Origin: Apoda limacodes
Taxonomy: Eukaryota; Arthropoda; Insecta; Lepidoptera; Limacodidae
Assembly (NCBI GenBank): GCA_946406115.1
Contig: OX291551.1
Coordinates: forward strand, 8,060,001-8,124,000
DNA: 64,000 nucleotides
Direction: 5' to 3'
Shown: one piece after another, positions 58,301 to 64,000 of the stretch
How the letters are laid out: every line of letters starts with the position of its first letter
How positions within the stretch are numbered: position 1 is the first letter of the stretch
Made by a program: the position numbers and the translations under genes
The notes under the pieces: generated by a model
Told to the model about the DNA's origin: nothing
What the model saw: only the letters and a program-made list of their open reading frames with translations
The model's database searches: none

Positions 58301-59559
58301 ATACCTAATTTTGGTTTTTTTTTTTTTTATACCACCAAGGTGGCAAACAAGCCTACGGTCCGCCTGATGGTAAGCGGTCACCGCAGCCTATTTATTTATA
58401 TACTATAACAAAGACTTTTATTCGTAATTTTCAATAGAATTTGTACGATATTTTCGATTATACTTTTGTCGATTGTCGATGTAAATTGTCGATTAACTAA
58501 TAAAGTCTATATGACTCTATGATAGTTGTCTTTTAAAATTGTTATATAAGAGTTACACATTTACAAAAACAACCACTTAGCCAATAGGGGGGAGACACTT
58601 GAATAAAAATTAGCTATTTAAAAGCTTAAACGTCCTCACTTTACGTGTAGGGTACCTTACACATTTTTTCAAGATTTTATTTTATCACTTTCTCTACGTG
58701 ATTATTAATTTATTTCAATAATTTATATGAAAAACGATAAAGGTTTTTTTGACTACGGTACCCTAAAACTGCTTTGACGCTACGGTTTTAATCCCGAAAA
58801 GGGAGGTAACCAGTGGATACTTACACACCTACATTATATTATGAGCAGTCTTTTTTTACCAACCACGTTACTCTTGCGTGACAAGAGGATAATTGGTTAA
58901 TGATTAGCATTGGAGTAGGTAATAAGTGGTACAATTGAAAACCAGAGGCGGAACTTTTAGCCGCTTCTTTAGAATTTTTTTTTAAGAATTGTTAATGTTT
59001 TGACTGTTTCTTACCAAACTAAGCCTCGGACTGTCAAAATATGATACGTAGGTAAATAAGAATTAGACAGGCGGAATTTAAATTAATTGGTTTATTTACA
59101 AATTTTAATTATGTACTTTCCAGATAAGCATATACAACTCGACGCACGACCGAGTTCAGTTCAATGTTTCTTGGTACGATACAATTAATTTTCCAATAGA
59201 AGGTGAGTTGTTATGTATCTTTAAACTAATTTAAAGTGTTTTTTTAAATAAAGTGATCTTAAATGATTAAATTCTTTTCTAGAGTTTTACATACAGTATA
59301 TGAAATGGGAAACTAATAAAAGAAAATTAATTCCCACTCCTAGGGAGTCAGATTGGAGATCATCTGATGAAATTAATGCGGAGTTAGATGATGGAGAAGG
59401 TATGAGTGTGTAAGGTATATTTTTAAACTGTAAAGTTAAATTTCGAGTAGGAGTGTGTAATTTTTATAAAAATGCTATTCAATTTGGAAATTGATTTCCA
59501 ATTTGTCTTCACGTTAAATGTTGCAACAACTCCGTACTTATTATTTATTTATTTATTAC

Positions 59560-59591
<32 letters not shown>

Positions 59592-60238
59592 TATTTATTT
59601 TTTGGTGGCAAAAGCGACAAAAAAAAACAAAAAAATTCGTAAACGACCGCCTAATAGTTTTTTAAAGATAATACTGAAATTCTGATATTTTTGACACTAA
59701 TGCTAAACAAACGGTGACTAAATAAACAAAAATAAGTTATAAGGCATTCATCCCAAAATGAACACACTTAAAATAATAGAAAATCATTCGTCGCCAACCT
59801 ATATATTTGCATGACACAACTTTTATATTAGAAAATGTTAAATATTAAAATGTAAATGTTATAACAATTATTTCCGCTTAGTATTGAGGTACAAGTAGGT
59901 AGTATTCCAGTTATACGTAAGTTTAACATTTACATAACATTTAATTTACGTAACATTTGTCTGTAGGTATACTTGTCACACTGCCGTACTTGGAAGCTGA
60001 AACGGACTATTGGGTTCGGATGCGTGCAGTCAACGAAGAAGGTAAATCTCCGTGGTCTGATGTAGTCATAGCTTGTACAACTGCTGAGCTGAAACCAGGA
60101 GTAGATGACATTACAACAGAGGCGGTCATAAAATCTTCTGACGAAGAGTACAAAAATACGTTAATTTATGGACTTCTATTTGTCGGTGCTATGGTGTTAT
60201 TTGTTATTATTTGCACTTATAGTCTAATGAAGCTTTAA
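46330..60238 (+). CDS. Ig-superfamily cell-adhesion protein, ten exons, 492 residues
   Basis: Hand-joined exons: 46330-46378, 46798-46928, 49115-49316, 50692-50823, 51375-51560, 53998-54055, 56997-57249, 59124-59202, 59283-59399, 59967-60238. All junctions are GT-AG, phases agree, and the total is 1,479 bases. Residues 1-17 are a signal peptide ([17 protein letters not shown]). Ig1 has Cys52, Trp63 and Cys113 with EDSGPWEC. Ig2 has Cys151 and Cys209 with GGVYTC. Ig3 has Cys258 and Cys310. One fibronectin III domain spans about 338-447 ([20 protein letters not shown]). The C-terminus is a hydrophobic run from about 467 ending SLMKL. Several N-x-S/T sites suggest glycosylation. The 3 Ig + 1 FN3 layout resembles Wrapper/Klingon and, in style, fasciclin II/NCAM, so a neural or glial adhesion role is plausible but inferred. 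Orthology is not established. Confidence 0.88.
46798..46928 (+). CDS. Ig gene exon 2: first half of Ig1
   Basis: Acceptor TTTTTTTTTTCAG after a T-tract, donor AAG|GTAAAA, phase 0 out. Encodes the first Ig cysteine ([10 protein letters not shown]). Confidence 0.85.
47106..47441 (+). pseudogene. LINE 3' fragment in intron 2 of the Ig gene
   Basis: TTTGAAATGATGCCCACGGC, CGCACCGCTCGCCATCGGCA and ATAGGCTGCGGTCACCGCTT match 27413-27740 of the intact LINE in the same strand. Frameshifts are present. It ends GCCACCTTAGTAGTATAAAA with a short A-run. Confidence 0.8.
47505..47750 (+). repeat. 5S-derived SINE fragment
   Basis: TAGATAGGTGACCGCCTGGT is the end of a 5S-like head. TTCCGTGTTTCGGAGGGCAC, GTTAAACCGGTGGTCCAAGC and AAATCAGAGGCCTTGTAGAC are the body usual for this SINE. 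It sits just before the minisatellite. Confidence 0.65.
47785..49004 (+). repeat. Minisatellite, 20 x 61 bp, nearly identical units
   Basis: Unit TTTGGGATATATATTCCTTA, AATACATTATATAATAAGCC, CGTTTGTCTTACTGCGGAAA, C. The array spans 1,220 bases, exactly 20 units. The only difference I noticed is GCGAAAAC in the first unit instead of GCGGAAAC. It lies in intron 2 of the Ig gene, 110 bases before exon 3. Such uniformity means recent expansion or homogenisation. The number in the real genome could differ because assemblers often mis-size such arrays. Confidence 0.97.
49115..49316 (+). CDS. Ig gene exon 3: second half of Ig1
   Basis: Acceptor TTTGTTACAG only 110 bases after the minisatellite ends. 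Begins LEWVDPFGN (Ig tryptophan) and carries [13 protein letters not shown]. Donor ATAG|GTTAGT, phase 1. Confidence 0.9.
49392..49556. repeat. CpG-rich MITE in intron 3
   Basis: The left end AGGGTCGGCTCGGACCGAGA then CGCGACGC is mirrored by the complemented right end AGGGTCAGCTCGTACCGAGA then CGCGACGC. The interior is extremely CpG-rich (GTAGCCGCGGCGCATTCC, GCGCGCAGTTGCGCGGCGC). The ends are perfect enough to define an element of about 165 bp. Confidence 0.75.
49575..49670 (+). repeat. Dispersed repeat shared with 35812-35905
   Basis: See the matching copy at 35.8 kb. It directly follows the CpG-rich MITE, and the MITE may have inserted at its edge. Confidence 0.5.
49909..50575. repeat. Composite MITE-like element family C, copy 2, interrupted
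   Basis: GACTTCAAAAAGGAGGAG, TATATAGACGGATTTGCAGA and AATTCTTTTTTTATTTAAAA match 22339-22500. AGCAAACTGGCTTCAAACAT and later TCAGATCAGATTTTTGGAAA match 22650-22872. Between AAAGGTAAAAAAAACAGGA and AATAATTTACTTATTTTCAG a family B MITE interrupts it. Confidence 0.7.
50207..50393 (-). repeat. MITE family B, copy 2, nested in family C
   Basis: Begins TGCACTCCGGGAGTGCCGGC then AGAAGTGAAAAG, and ends GCAAAACGCCGCTAAAGACG then TTTTCACTTC. It is the reverse orientation of 6729-7080, with a different and shorter interior. Confidence 0.7.
50692..50823 (+). CDS. Ig gene exon 4: first half of Ig2
   Basis: Acceptor TTTTTTTATCAG. Reads [20 protein letters not shown] and [20 protein letters not shown], a classic Ig strand B-C region. 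Donor ATTG|GTAATT, phase 1. Confidence 0.9.
50930..51265 (+). pseudogene. Reverse-transcriptase fragment in intron 4
   Basis: Broken plus-strand frames contain [18 protein letters not shown] (normally GVPQGSxLGPxLFxxYxND), HINDLSMVV and [16 protein letters not shown] (the residue after YADD). [10 protein letters not shown] follows (normally L-LN-KKTK). Indels separate the pieces. This is a CR1/Jockey-type LINE remnant. Confidence 0.7.
51375..51560 (+). CDS. Ig gene exon 5: second half of Ig2
   Basis: Acceptor AAATTCACAG at 51374. An alternative in-frame acceptor GTGCAG at 51347 would add nine residues (VYSQTFKFT). The acceptor between them (TTCCCAG) gives an immediate stop. Contains [20 protein letters not shown] and a second cysteine pair candidate (EDCAH). 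Donor AAAT|GTAAGT, phase 1. Confidence 0.85.
51660..51760 (+). repeat. SINE tail fragment in intron 5
   Basis: TTCATGCGTCCCCACTGTTG, CGACACCGGCCTACCCTCAT and AATTCGGTGCGGAGTGTGGA resemble the motif at 1308 and 20835. Confidence 0.45.
52226..52312 (+). repeat. LINE 3' terminus in intron 5
   Basis: AAGAAAGAAGTTATTAGTCC jumps directly to ATAGGCTACGGTGACCGCTT, so an internal deletion joined the coding end to the terminus. It ends GCCACTTAAGTGATGTAAAA. Confidence 0.7.
52840..53033 (-). mobile_element. Helitron-like 5' end
   Basis: On the minus strand: TATCCTTCTAATATTATAAA, TGTGAAAGTTTGTATGTCTG, then GTTACTCAATCACGCTTCAA and CCACTGGACGAATCGGGATA. This is the usual start of lepidopteran Helitron-like elements. 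Its start also forms the first part of the duplicated block. Confidence 0.5.
52959..53708 (+). repeat. Duplicated block, copy 1 (750 bp)
   Basis: From AGCGTGATTGAGTAACAAAC to CTGGCCGT. Contains CAGACAGTAGCGCCACCTCG, AAGTTGCAAGCTACCTAAGC and ATACGATATGGAGTTACAGA. Copy 2 at 56099-56727 has the same order with high identity and a few deletions. Includes LINE-tail-like TTTTATAACTTTGACGATTC. No coding function seen. Confidence 0.9.
53998..54055 (+). CDS. Ig gene exon 6: linker into Ig3
   Basis: Acceptor TTTTTTTGCAG, 58 bases, reads [18 protein letters not shown]. Donor GACTA|GTGAGT, phase 2. The last two bases plus the intron's G would spell TAG if unspliced; splicing makes TAT (Tyr). Confidence 0.8.
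54950..55310 (-). pseudogene. LINE reverse-transcriptase core fragment in intron 6
   Basis: The minus strand reads [37 protein letters not shown] and [13 protein letters not shown] in one frame, the catalytic B and C blocks of a CR1/Jockey-type reverse transcriptase. It continues to [10 protein letters not shown] and is then broken. Both ends are cut, so it is a dead internal fragment. Confidence 0.8.
55565..56053 (+). mobile_element. Helitron-like repeat ending GCGGGCAGCATCTAGT
   Basis: Contains TACTTCAAATTTGGCACGAA, GGCTACATATTATCACGCTA and CTACGGTTTCGTTCACAAAA. It ends GACGACGCCGCGGGCAGCAT then CTAGT, the 3' end wording of lepidopteran Helitrons. The 5' boundary is uncertain. Confidence 0.5.
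55996..56098 (+). repeat. Left 103-bp flank repeat of copy 2
   Basis: AAAAAGTGATTTTATAGTAC through GGTCATATAAAGAGTTATTA to GTTTCGGGGAA. Recurs at 56729-56831 with GCATCTAGT changed to GCAGCTAGT and few other differences. Confidence 0.85.
56099..56727 (+). repeat. Duplicated block, copy 2 (629 bp)
   Basis: Matches 52959-53708. It lacks about 25 bases of an AT inverted stretch, about 60 bases around TTAGATCACTAACATA, and about 28 bases around ACAGAGTACATTATATAT. It is flanked on both sides by a direct repeat of about 103 bp. Confidence 0.9.
56729..56831 (+). repeat. Right 103-bp flank repeat of copy 2
   Basis: AAAAAGTGATTTTATAGTAT through GGTCATATTAAGAGTTATTA to GTTTCGGGGAA. Same strand as the left flank. 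Confidence 0.85.
56997..57249 (+). CDS. Ig gene exon 7: Ig3
   Basis: Acceptor [28 protein letters not shown] opens the domain and [14 protein letters not shown] closes it. Donor GAA|GTAAGT, phase 0. An ATG just before the acceptor (56983) is intronic, not a start. Confidence 0.92.
57300..57690 (+). repeat. tRNA-like SINE copy in intron 7
   Basis: GGGTGCCGATTCGATCCCTG is box-B-like. TTGTCTTGAGTCTGGGTGTT, CTTTCGAACCCACACCCTCT and GGACCAAATAGCGCTATATG follow, as in a widespread lepidopteran SINE. The 3' part corresponds to 12185-12285. Confidence 0.6.
57691..58320. other. Intron sequence with small repeat pieces
   Basis: Short pieces of the 19.6 kb repeat at 57815-57860 (CCAACGGAGCCCTATTACTA) and 58080-58100 (TGGCCAAGTGTGAGACGGGC). 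Nothing coding. Confidence 0.4.
58322..58392 (-). repeat. LINE 3' terminus in intron 7
   Basis: TTTTATACCACCAAGGTGGC, AAACAAGCCTACGGTCCGCC and TGATGGTAAGCGGTCACCGC are the complement of the terminus of the intact LINE. Only about 70 bases, with a poly-T run at the left marking the A-tail. Confidence 0.8.
59124..59202 (+). CDS. Ig gene exon 8: start of FN3
   Basis: Acceptor GTACTTTCCAG, reads [20 protein letters not shown]. Donor AAG|GTGAGT, phase 1. Confidence 0.85.
59283..59399 (+). CDS. Ig gene exon 9: middle of FN3
   Basis: Acceptor TTCTTTTCTAG, reads [15 protein letters not shown] then an acidic stretch. Donor AAG|GTATGA, phase 1. Confidence 0.85.
59535..59592. repeat. TTTA microsatellite
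   Basis: About 14 near-continuous TTTA/TTAT units in intron 9. Confidence 0.85.
59967..60238 (+). CDS. Ig gene exon 10: end of FN3 and C-terminal hydrophobic segment
   Basis: Acceptor [31 protein letters not shown] is the FN3 F-G region. After a spacer with KSSDEEYKN, a hydrophobic run [17 protein letters not shown] ends five residues before TAA at 60236-60238. The near absence of a cytoplasmic tail fits either a GPI-anchor signal or a tailless membrane anchor. Confidence 0.9.
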
Positions 60239-60433
60239 CGGTATTATAATACTGCCAGTGGCGTAGATAGCTTTTTCAGATAGGGGTGGATATACCTTAG
60301 TATTTTTGTCAAAGTAGTTAATATTATTATAAACATTTTGGGGGATCGACCCCTATACACCCCACTGTAATGTATACTAAAGTAAGAGCGCCGAGTTTTG
60401 GTTGTACTATACCCATTATGTTTGCGTATACAA

Positions 60434-60452
60434 AATAAATATTGGAAATAAA
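60434..60452 (+). terminator. Polyadenylation signals of the Ig gene
   Basis: Two AATAAA hexamers at 60434 and 60447, about 200 bases after the stop codon. Another, weaker AATAAA site is near 60678. Confidence 0.6.
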
Positions 60453-61485
60453 ACATGTAAATTAGATGTACTACTTTAAGATTCGTAGGACTGACAATAG
60501 TAAAGTAAAAAACTTACAAAAAGCGCTTAGGTATTTACAGTATTTTTGACATATTATACGCCACGATTAGACATATAAATAACACAAATCAGTACCTAGT
60601 TAATATTTGAGCTTAATGTGTAAATATACTAAGTGATATTAACTATTTATAAAATATTACTAAAACTTTCATGTTTTAATAAACCTTATTATAGTTTTAT
60701 TTTAGCAGATACTTGAAAAATATAGATGACACTAAAATACTTATATTGTGTCACTAAGGTATTGCTTAGATATTTTTGATGTGGTAATATTTAGAAATCA
60801 TATTTAACAAAGCCTATAAAGCGGATAAAGACTAATGTGCTTTCATATAGCTCGATATACTTAGTGCTATGTTAAACATAAGACATTTTTCATAAATGCT
60901 ATCTATTGTGGTAATAAAACAATTAAATTTTTTTCTAAAACCAATATCCTAAGAAGCTTATTAGCGTAACTTTTATTTTAACGTTTTAATTAATTTGCCC
61001 TTTTTATTCCTAACTTGCACCAAGTAGTCAAAATCTAGATTTTATTTTACCAAGAGACGTAAAAATATCTATATTAGCTTTCAATAACTCTGCGCTTTGC
61101 ATAAAACTGAACGATATTTTTTAGAGGTAATAAGATTCCGGTTGCGCCGTAAAACGAACAGAAGAATGCAGCTGCGCTTTTTAGCAATAACTTGAGAATT
61201 TAAGAGATTCAGAAATAAATTCAGATCGTAAATAAATTTCCTAATAGTATCGATGCTATTGCTTGATAGAGATGAAAATTTATATCTCCATGCTTGTGCT
61301 TTGGCCCGCGCCAAAGTCTGTTAGAATTTTAATATATAGCAAGCTATATCAGTACGTTGTAAGTGCGTTGACTTAGGAGCTTGATTTTTTTACAGCTTCA
61401 AGAGACCGTAGATTTTTTTTAGTATTTGATATTAATTTTAACTGGATAACTTTATGCGTTCCTAAGAAAAACAGTCTTGACAGAG
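60453..61485. other. No recognised gene
   Basis: Possible longer 3' untranslated region, then AT-rich sequence. A 77-codon minus-strand frame at 61081-61314 looks compositionally plausible (FSSLSSNSIDTIRKFIYDLN) but I do not recognise it and see no splice sites. Confidence 0.35.
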
Positions 61486-61540
61486 AGACGGACAACAGAG
61501 TGCAAACCTATTTCCTTTTGAGGTACGGAACCCTAAGAAG
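61486..61540 (+). repeat. End fragment of the CGGCCAAGTGTGAG repeat
   Basis: GACAGAGAGACGGACAACAG then TTTTGAGGTACGGAACCCTA corresponds to 19850-19925. Confidence 0.6.
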
Positions 61541-61654
61541 TAGTCCTTCGCCGTTATCCTTAAAAATCAGTTCAATTGATTGCTCCATAGCGGCGCAGAG
61601 TAATAGCAAACGAACAAATAGGGCGGCTCCGTGGGTTATTTTACCCAGCAGTTT

Positions 61655-61680
61655 AGCAGGCAAGTTATTACTTGCCTGCT
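61655..61680. repeat. Short perfect hairpin
   Basis: AGCAGGCAAGT and ACTTGCCTGCT, 11-base perfect arms with a TATT loop. It looks like a chance or element-end palindrome; no gene ends here. Confidence 0.6.
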
Positions 61681-61689
61681 TAACACAGG

Positions 61690-63085
61690 GTTTATAACTA
61701 AACTGTGAAGTAAAAACGGTCGCAAGAGTGTGAAAGAGACAAAGCGAAGGTGCGGTCACTGGTCTCTTTCTAACGTTTTATTTTTATTTTACAAAAAAGA
61801 AACAGGTAGTTGCAGCACATTAGCTTTGTCTCTTTCTAAAGTGTGACCAATATTTTGAGGTTATTGCGCAGTCCATATAGGTAAAGTGCGTATAGTACCT
61901 ATATACTTTGCCATAGGATAGCTTACAGAACTCGAAGTCTATAGTTTTTGTCAACTCAATTTCATAAAGATGGCAGTCCGATGACATTTTTGGAACATAT
62001 TTTCAATTTATAAGTAATATCTTACCCATAAATAGCTTGTTTGATGTGAGATTCACACTGATTACCTAAAAATAAAAAGTAAGTAGGTAATTGCAAAAAA
62101 CTGTTACTAGTGAAACTGACCTAAAAAAAACATTCAACAACTTTTTGGAACTTGGAAAACCGGAACAGTCTAGCTACCGTCACAAAGAGCTAGTCTTTGT
62201 GAAAACTTTTGAAAAGCTAGCTCGCTGAGTATCCGGGAGTACTGTTCTTGCGCATTTACAGTACCAACTTTACAGCGAACAAAACAATTCAGGCAAATCA
62301 AAGATTTAAATAAACCAAGTGCTATACAGAGTGATTCTTTTTAGTTCTATTATAGAATTTTATTATAGATCGAGGAACAATAACATAAATAAATACCCAT
62401 CTAAGTGCGATAAAAGAACATAGCACAGTAAAAAAATGAGTTTACCTGATGTTGAGACAATGCCGCATATAGGTACTCTATATTTGAAACGCGACATCTG
62501 GGGGGTGACAATTGTAAACAATTCCAACTCCAATCGTATTGTAATTGATCGCATATATAAGCCTATTATTTTAGATACTTACCTTCATTGCAGTTACATT
62601 TTGTGGTGTTAATGTGTATTTTATTTTGTGGCTTAAAAATGTATTTCTTTATACATGGCTTATTTGATGTTAAACTTACAGCGTTATTGAAATTGAGCTT
62701 AGAGAGTGACTACTGGTAATTTTAAAAATAATCATGGTCCACAGCCTAAAAAATAATTTCAGTCACTGAGTCATCAACGCGTTTGATGACGAAGATAATT
62801 TCAAATTCCGGCAATTTTAAACATTTATGGCGCCGCGCACAAAGGGCAGCTTCAGAATGGCCACATGTAAATACATCGCCTTCTCGAGAGTTCTCGCCCT
62901 CCATCTCACCGCGTACTGCTCCTCACGATTGCTTTGTCTAAAGGCCTTAGATGACCGACTGTATAATGTTTAGGCTGTGACAATACAATGAGATGATACT
63001 TATAGCAAAGAGTTATCCCCTCGGCTTAACTAAAAGGTTCAACCGTGTATGTAATGTTCTCTCGCTATAGCACTTCCCCATGTGC
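61690..63085. other. No recognised gene
   Basis: Includes a GC-richer patch at 62820-62960 (ATGGCGCCGCGCACAAAGGG, CTCGAGAGTTCTCGCCCTCC). No open frame with splice sites is convincing there. Confidence 0.4.
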
Positions 63086-63089
63086 AGAG

Positions 63090-63312
63090 GCGTAGGTCTC
63101 CCCTTGAAGAATGGAAGCTTAGGCCATAGTTCACCGTCCAAGTGCGAATTGGCAAACGTTTTGGATCTTTGTAATCAGTCGACCCGACTTGGCCTAACGA
63201 CTGCTGCAGGACCGACGGCTTAACGTTCCCTCCGAAGTACGAAGGAGGTAGGAAAAATGTGCCACTGGAGCGGTCACCCATCCAATCACGCCTGACTTTT
63301 AGCTCATTATAT
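63090..63312 (-). repeat. 5S-derived SINE
   Basis: The minus strand reads GATTGGATGGGTGACCGCTC, CTTCGGAGGGAACGTTAAGC, CAGCAGTCGTTAGGCCAAGT and CAATTCGCACTTGGACGGTG, and ends CCTACGCCTCTGCACATGGG. This is the 5S 3' part plus the standard SINE body and tail. The 80-codon minus-strand frame is spurious. Confidence 0.7.
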
Positions 63313-64000
63313 TTCCTAATAGAGGGGTGTAACTAAGTCATGAGCTCCTTCTTGTATGTACAAACTACAAACCATAGCCAAAAGCAACAAAATATTTCTA
63401 AATCTGCTAAATATAAAAAAAAAAACCGGACTCACTAAGGCTTCCGCAATTATATGCAGCAAAATTATATATAGTTAGTAATAAATAACAATCAGTAATC
63501 ATTTGTCTATTGTAATATTGTAGGTAACCGAAACAAATTTTATTTATGATACTTAAAAAAGGATTTATTGAGGTTTTAGGTTTTACAGTATAATCACTCA
63601 AAGTTTAAACCTTGTATGTCATCCCGTTTTAACAATAGAGCAAAATGTAAAAGCTCTAAATAACTTTTTTTCTGACTTTTTAACTTTTCTCTCAAATTCC
63701 TACTTTTTTTTGTATTGTTTTGGATTTCGTAGGATTTTTTAATATGCGGGGTGAAAAACATTAGTGGAATATTATCTTATACATCCTTAATTGTGTTATT
63801 AAATTTCAAATAAAAACTTTTTACTAAATTTATTCACAATATCTTCTTAGAGTCTGATAAATAGTTAGCTGAATACAGTTTTAGCTTTGTAGTTTTAAAG
63901 AATTTAATTTTCAACTTTAGCTGCGATGAAATGAAGCAAAGTAAAGTAAATTACAGTAGAAGCCCGGTCGCTATTTTAAGATATAGTGAGAGACGTGCCG
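63313..64000. other. No recognised feature
   Basis: AT-rich to the window end. Confidence 0.4.

Noticed and set aside
61081..61314. 77-codon minus-strand ORF
   Set aside because: Composition is plausible, but I see no splice sites, no start context and no recognisable motif. Left unannotated rather than guessed.
61655..61680. Rho-independent terminator
   Set aside because: The hairpin looks right, but this is eukaryotic nuclear DNA with no gene ending here.

Overview
The window looks like AT-rich nuclear DNA from a moth or butterfly. No organism name is given, so this rests on the repeats: 5S-rRNA-derived and tRNA-derived SINEs with the tail sequences usual in Lepidoptera, LINEs ending in TTTGAC repeats or in GAAGAA-rich tails, Helitron-like ends (CTAGT, and TATTATAAA near the 5' end), and palindromic MITEs. 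Genes have short exons, GT-AG introns and AATAAA signals. I see nothing bacterial, no rRNA operon and no CRISPR array. Most of the longer open frames are transposon remains or chance frames.  Layout. 1-8.5 kb: SINE, MITE and LINE pieces, and a 104-bp triplicate repeat. 8.6-9.8 kb: decayed RTE-type LINE, minus strand. 10.0-10.7 kb: possible two-exon mini-ORF, minus strand. 11.3-12.1 kb: Helitron-like element. 15.0-16.4 kb: broken, apparently internally deleted transposase-like gene with GPVTQY and HGKG motifs. 18.2-18.6 kb: near-perfect foldback. 23.9-27.8 kb: a LINE fragment, a BEL/Pao integrase remnant and a LINE with an uninterrupted 978-codon endonuclease/reverse transcriptase frame. 28-29.3 kb: another LINE tail and TA-rich simple repeats. 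31.2-33.5 kb, minus strand: two linked gene models that I assembled from splice signals, a three-exon 83-residue protein and, just upstream, an exon starting like a THAP zinc finger. 34.5-46 kb: mostly repeats, including 5'-truncated relatives of the intact LINE.  46.3-60.2 kb, plus strand, holds the one clear host gene: ten exons with compatible phases encoding a 492-residue immunoglobulin-superfamily cell-surface protein (signal peptide, three Ig domains, one fibronectin type III domain, C-terminal hydrophobic segment). Its introns are full of insertions, including a 1,220-bp minisatellite of exactly 20 x 61 bp, a CpG-rich MITE, a MITE inserted into another MITE-like element, two reverse-transcriptase fragments and a 0.6-0.75 kb duplicated block. 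60.5-64 kb holds repeat fragments and one more 5S-derived SINE.  I had no search tools. Family names come from motifs I can read. Splice junctions were joined by hand from consensus sites and reading phase, so they are predictions.
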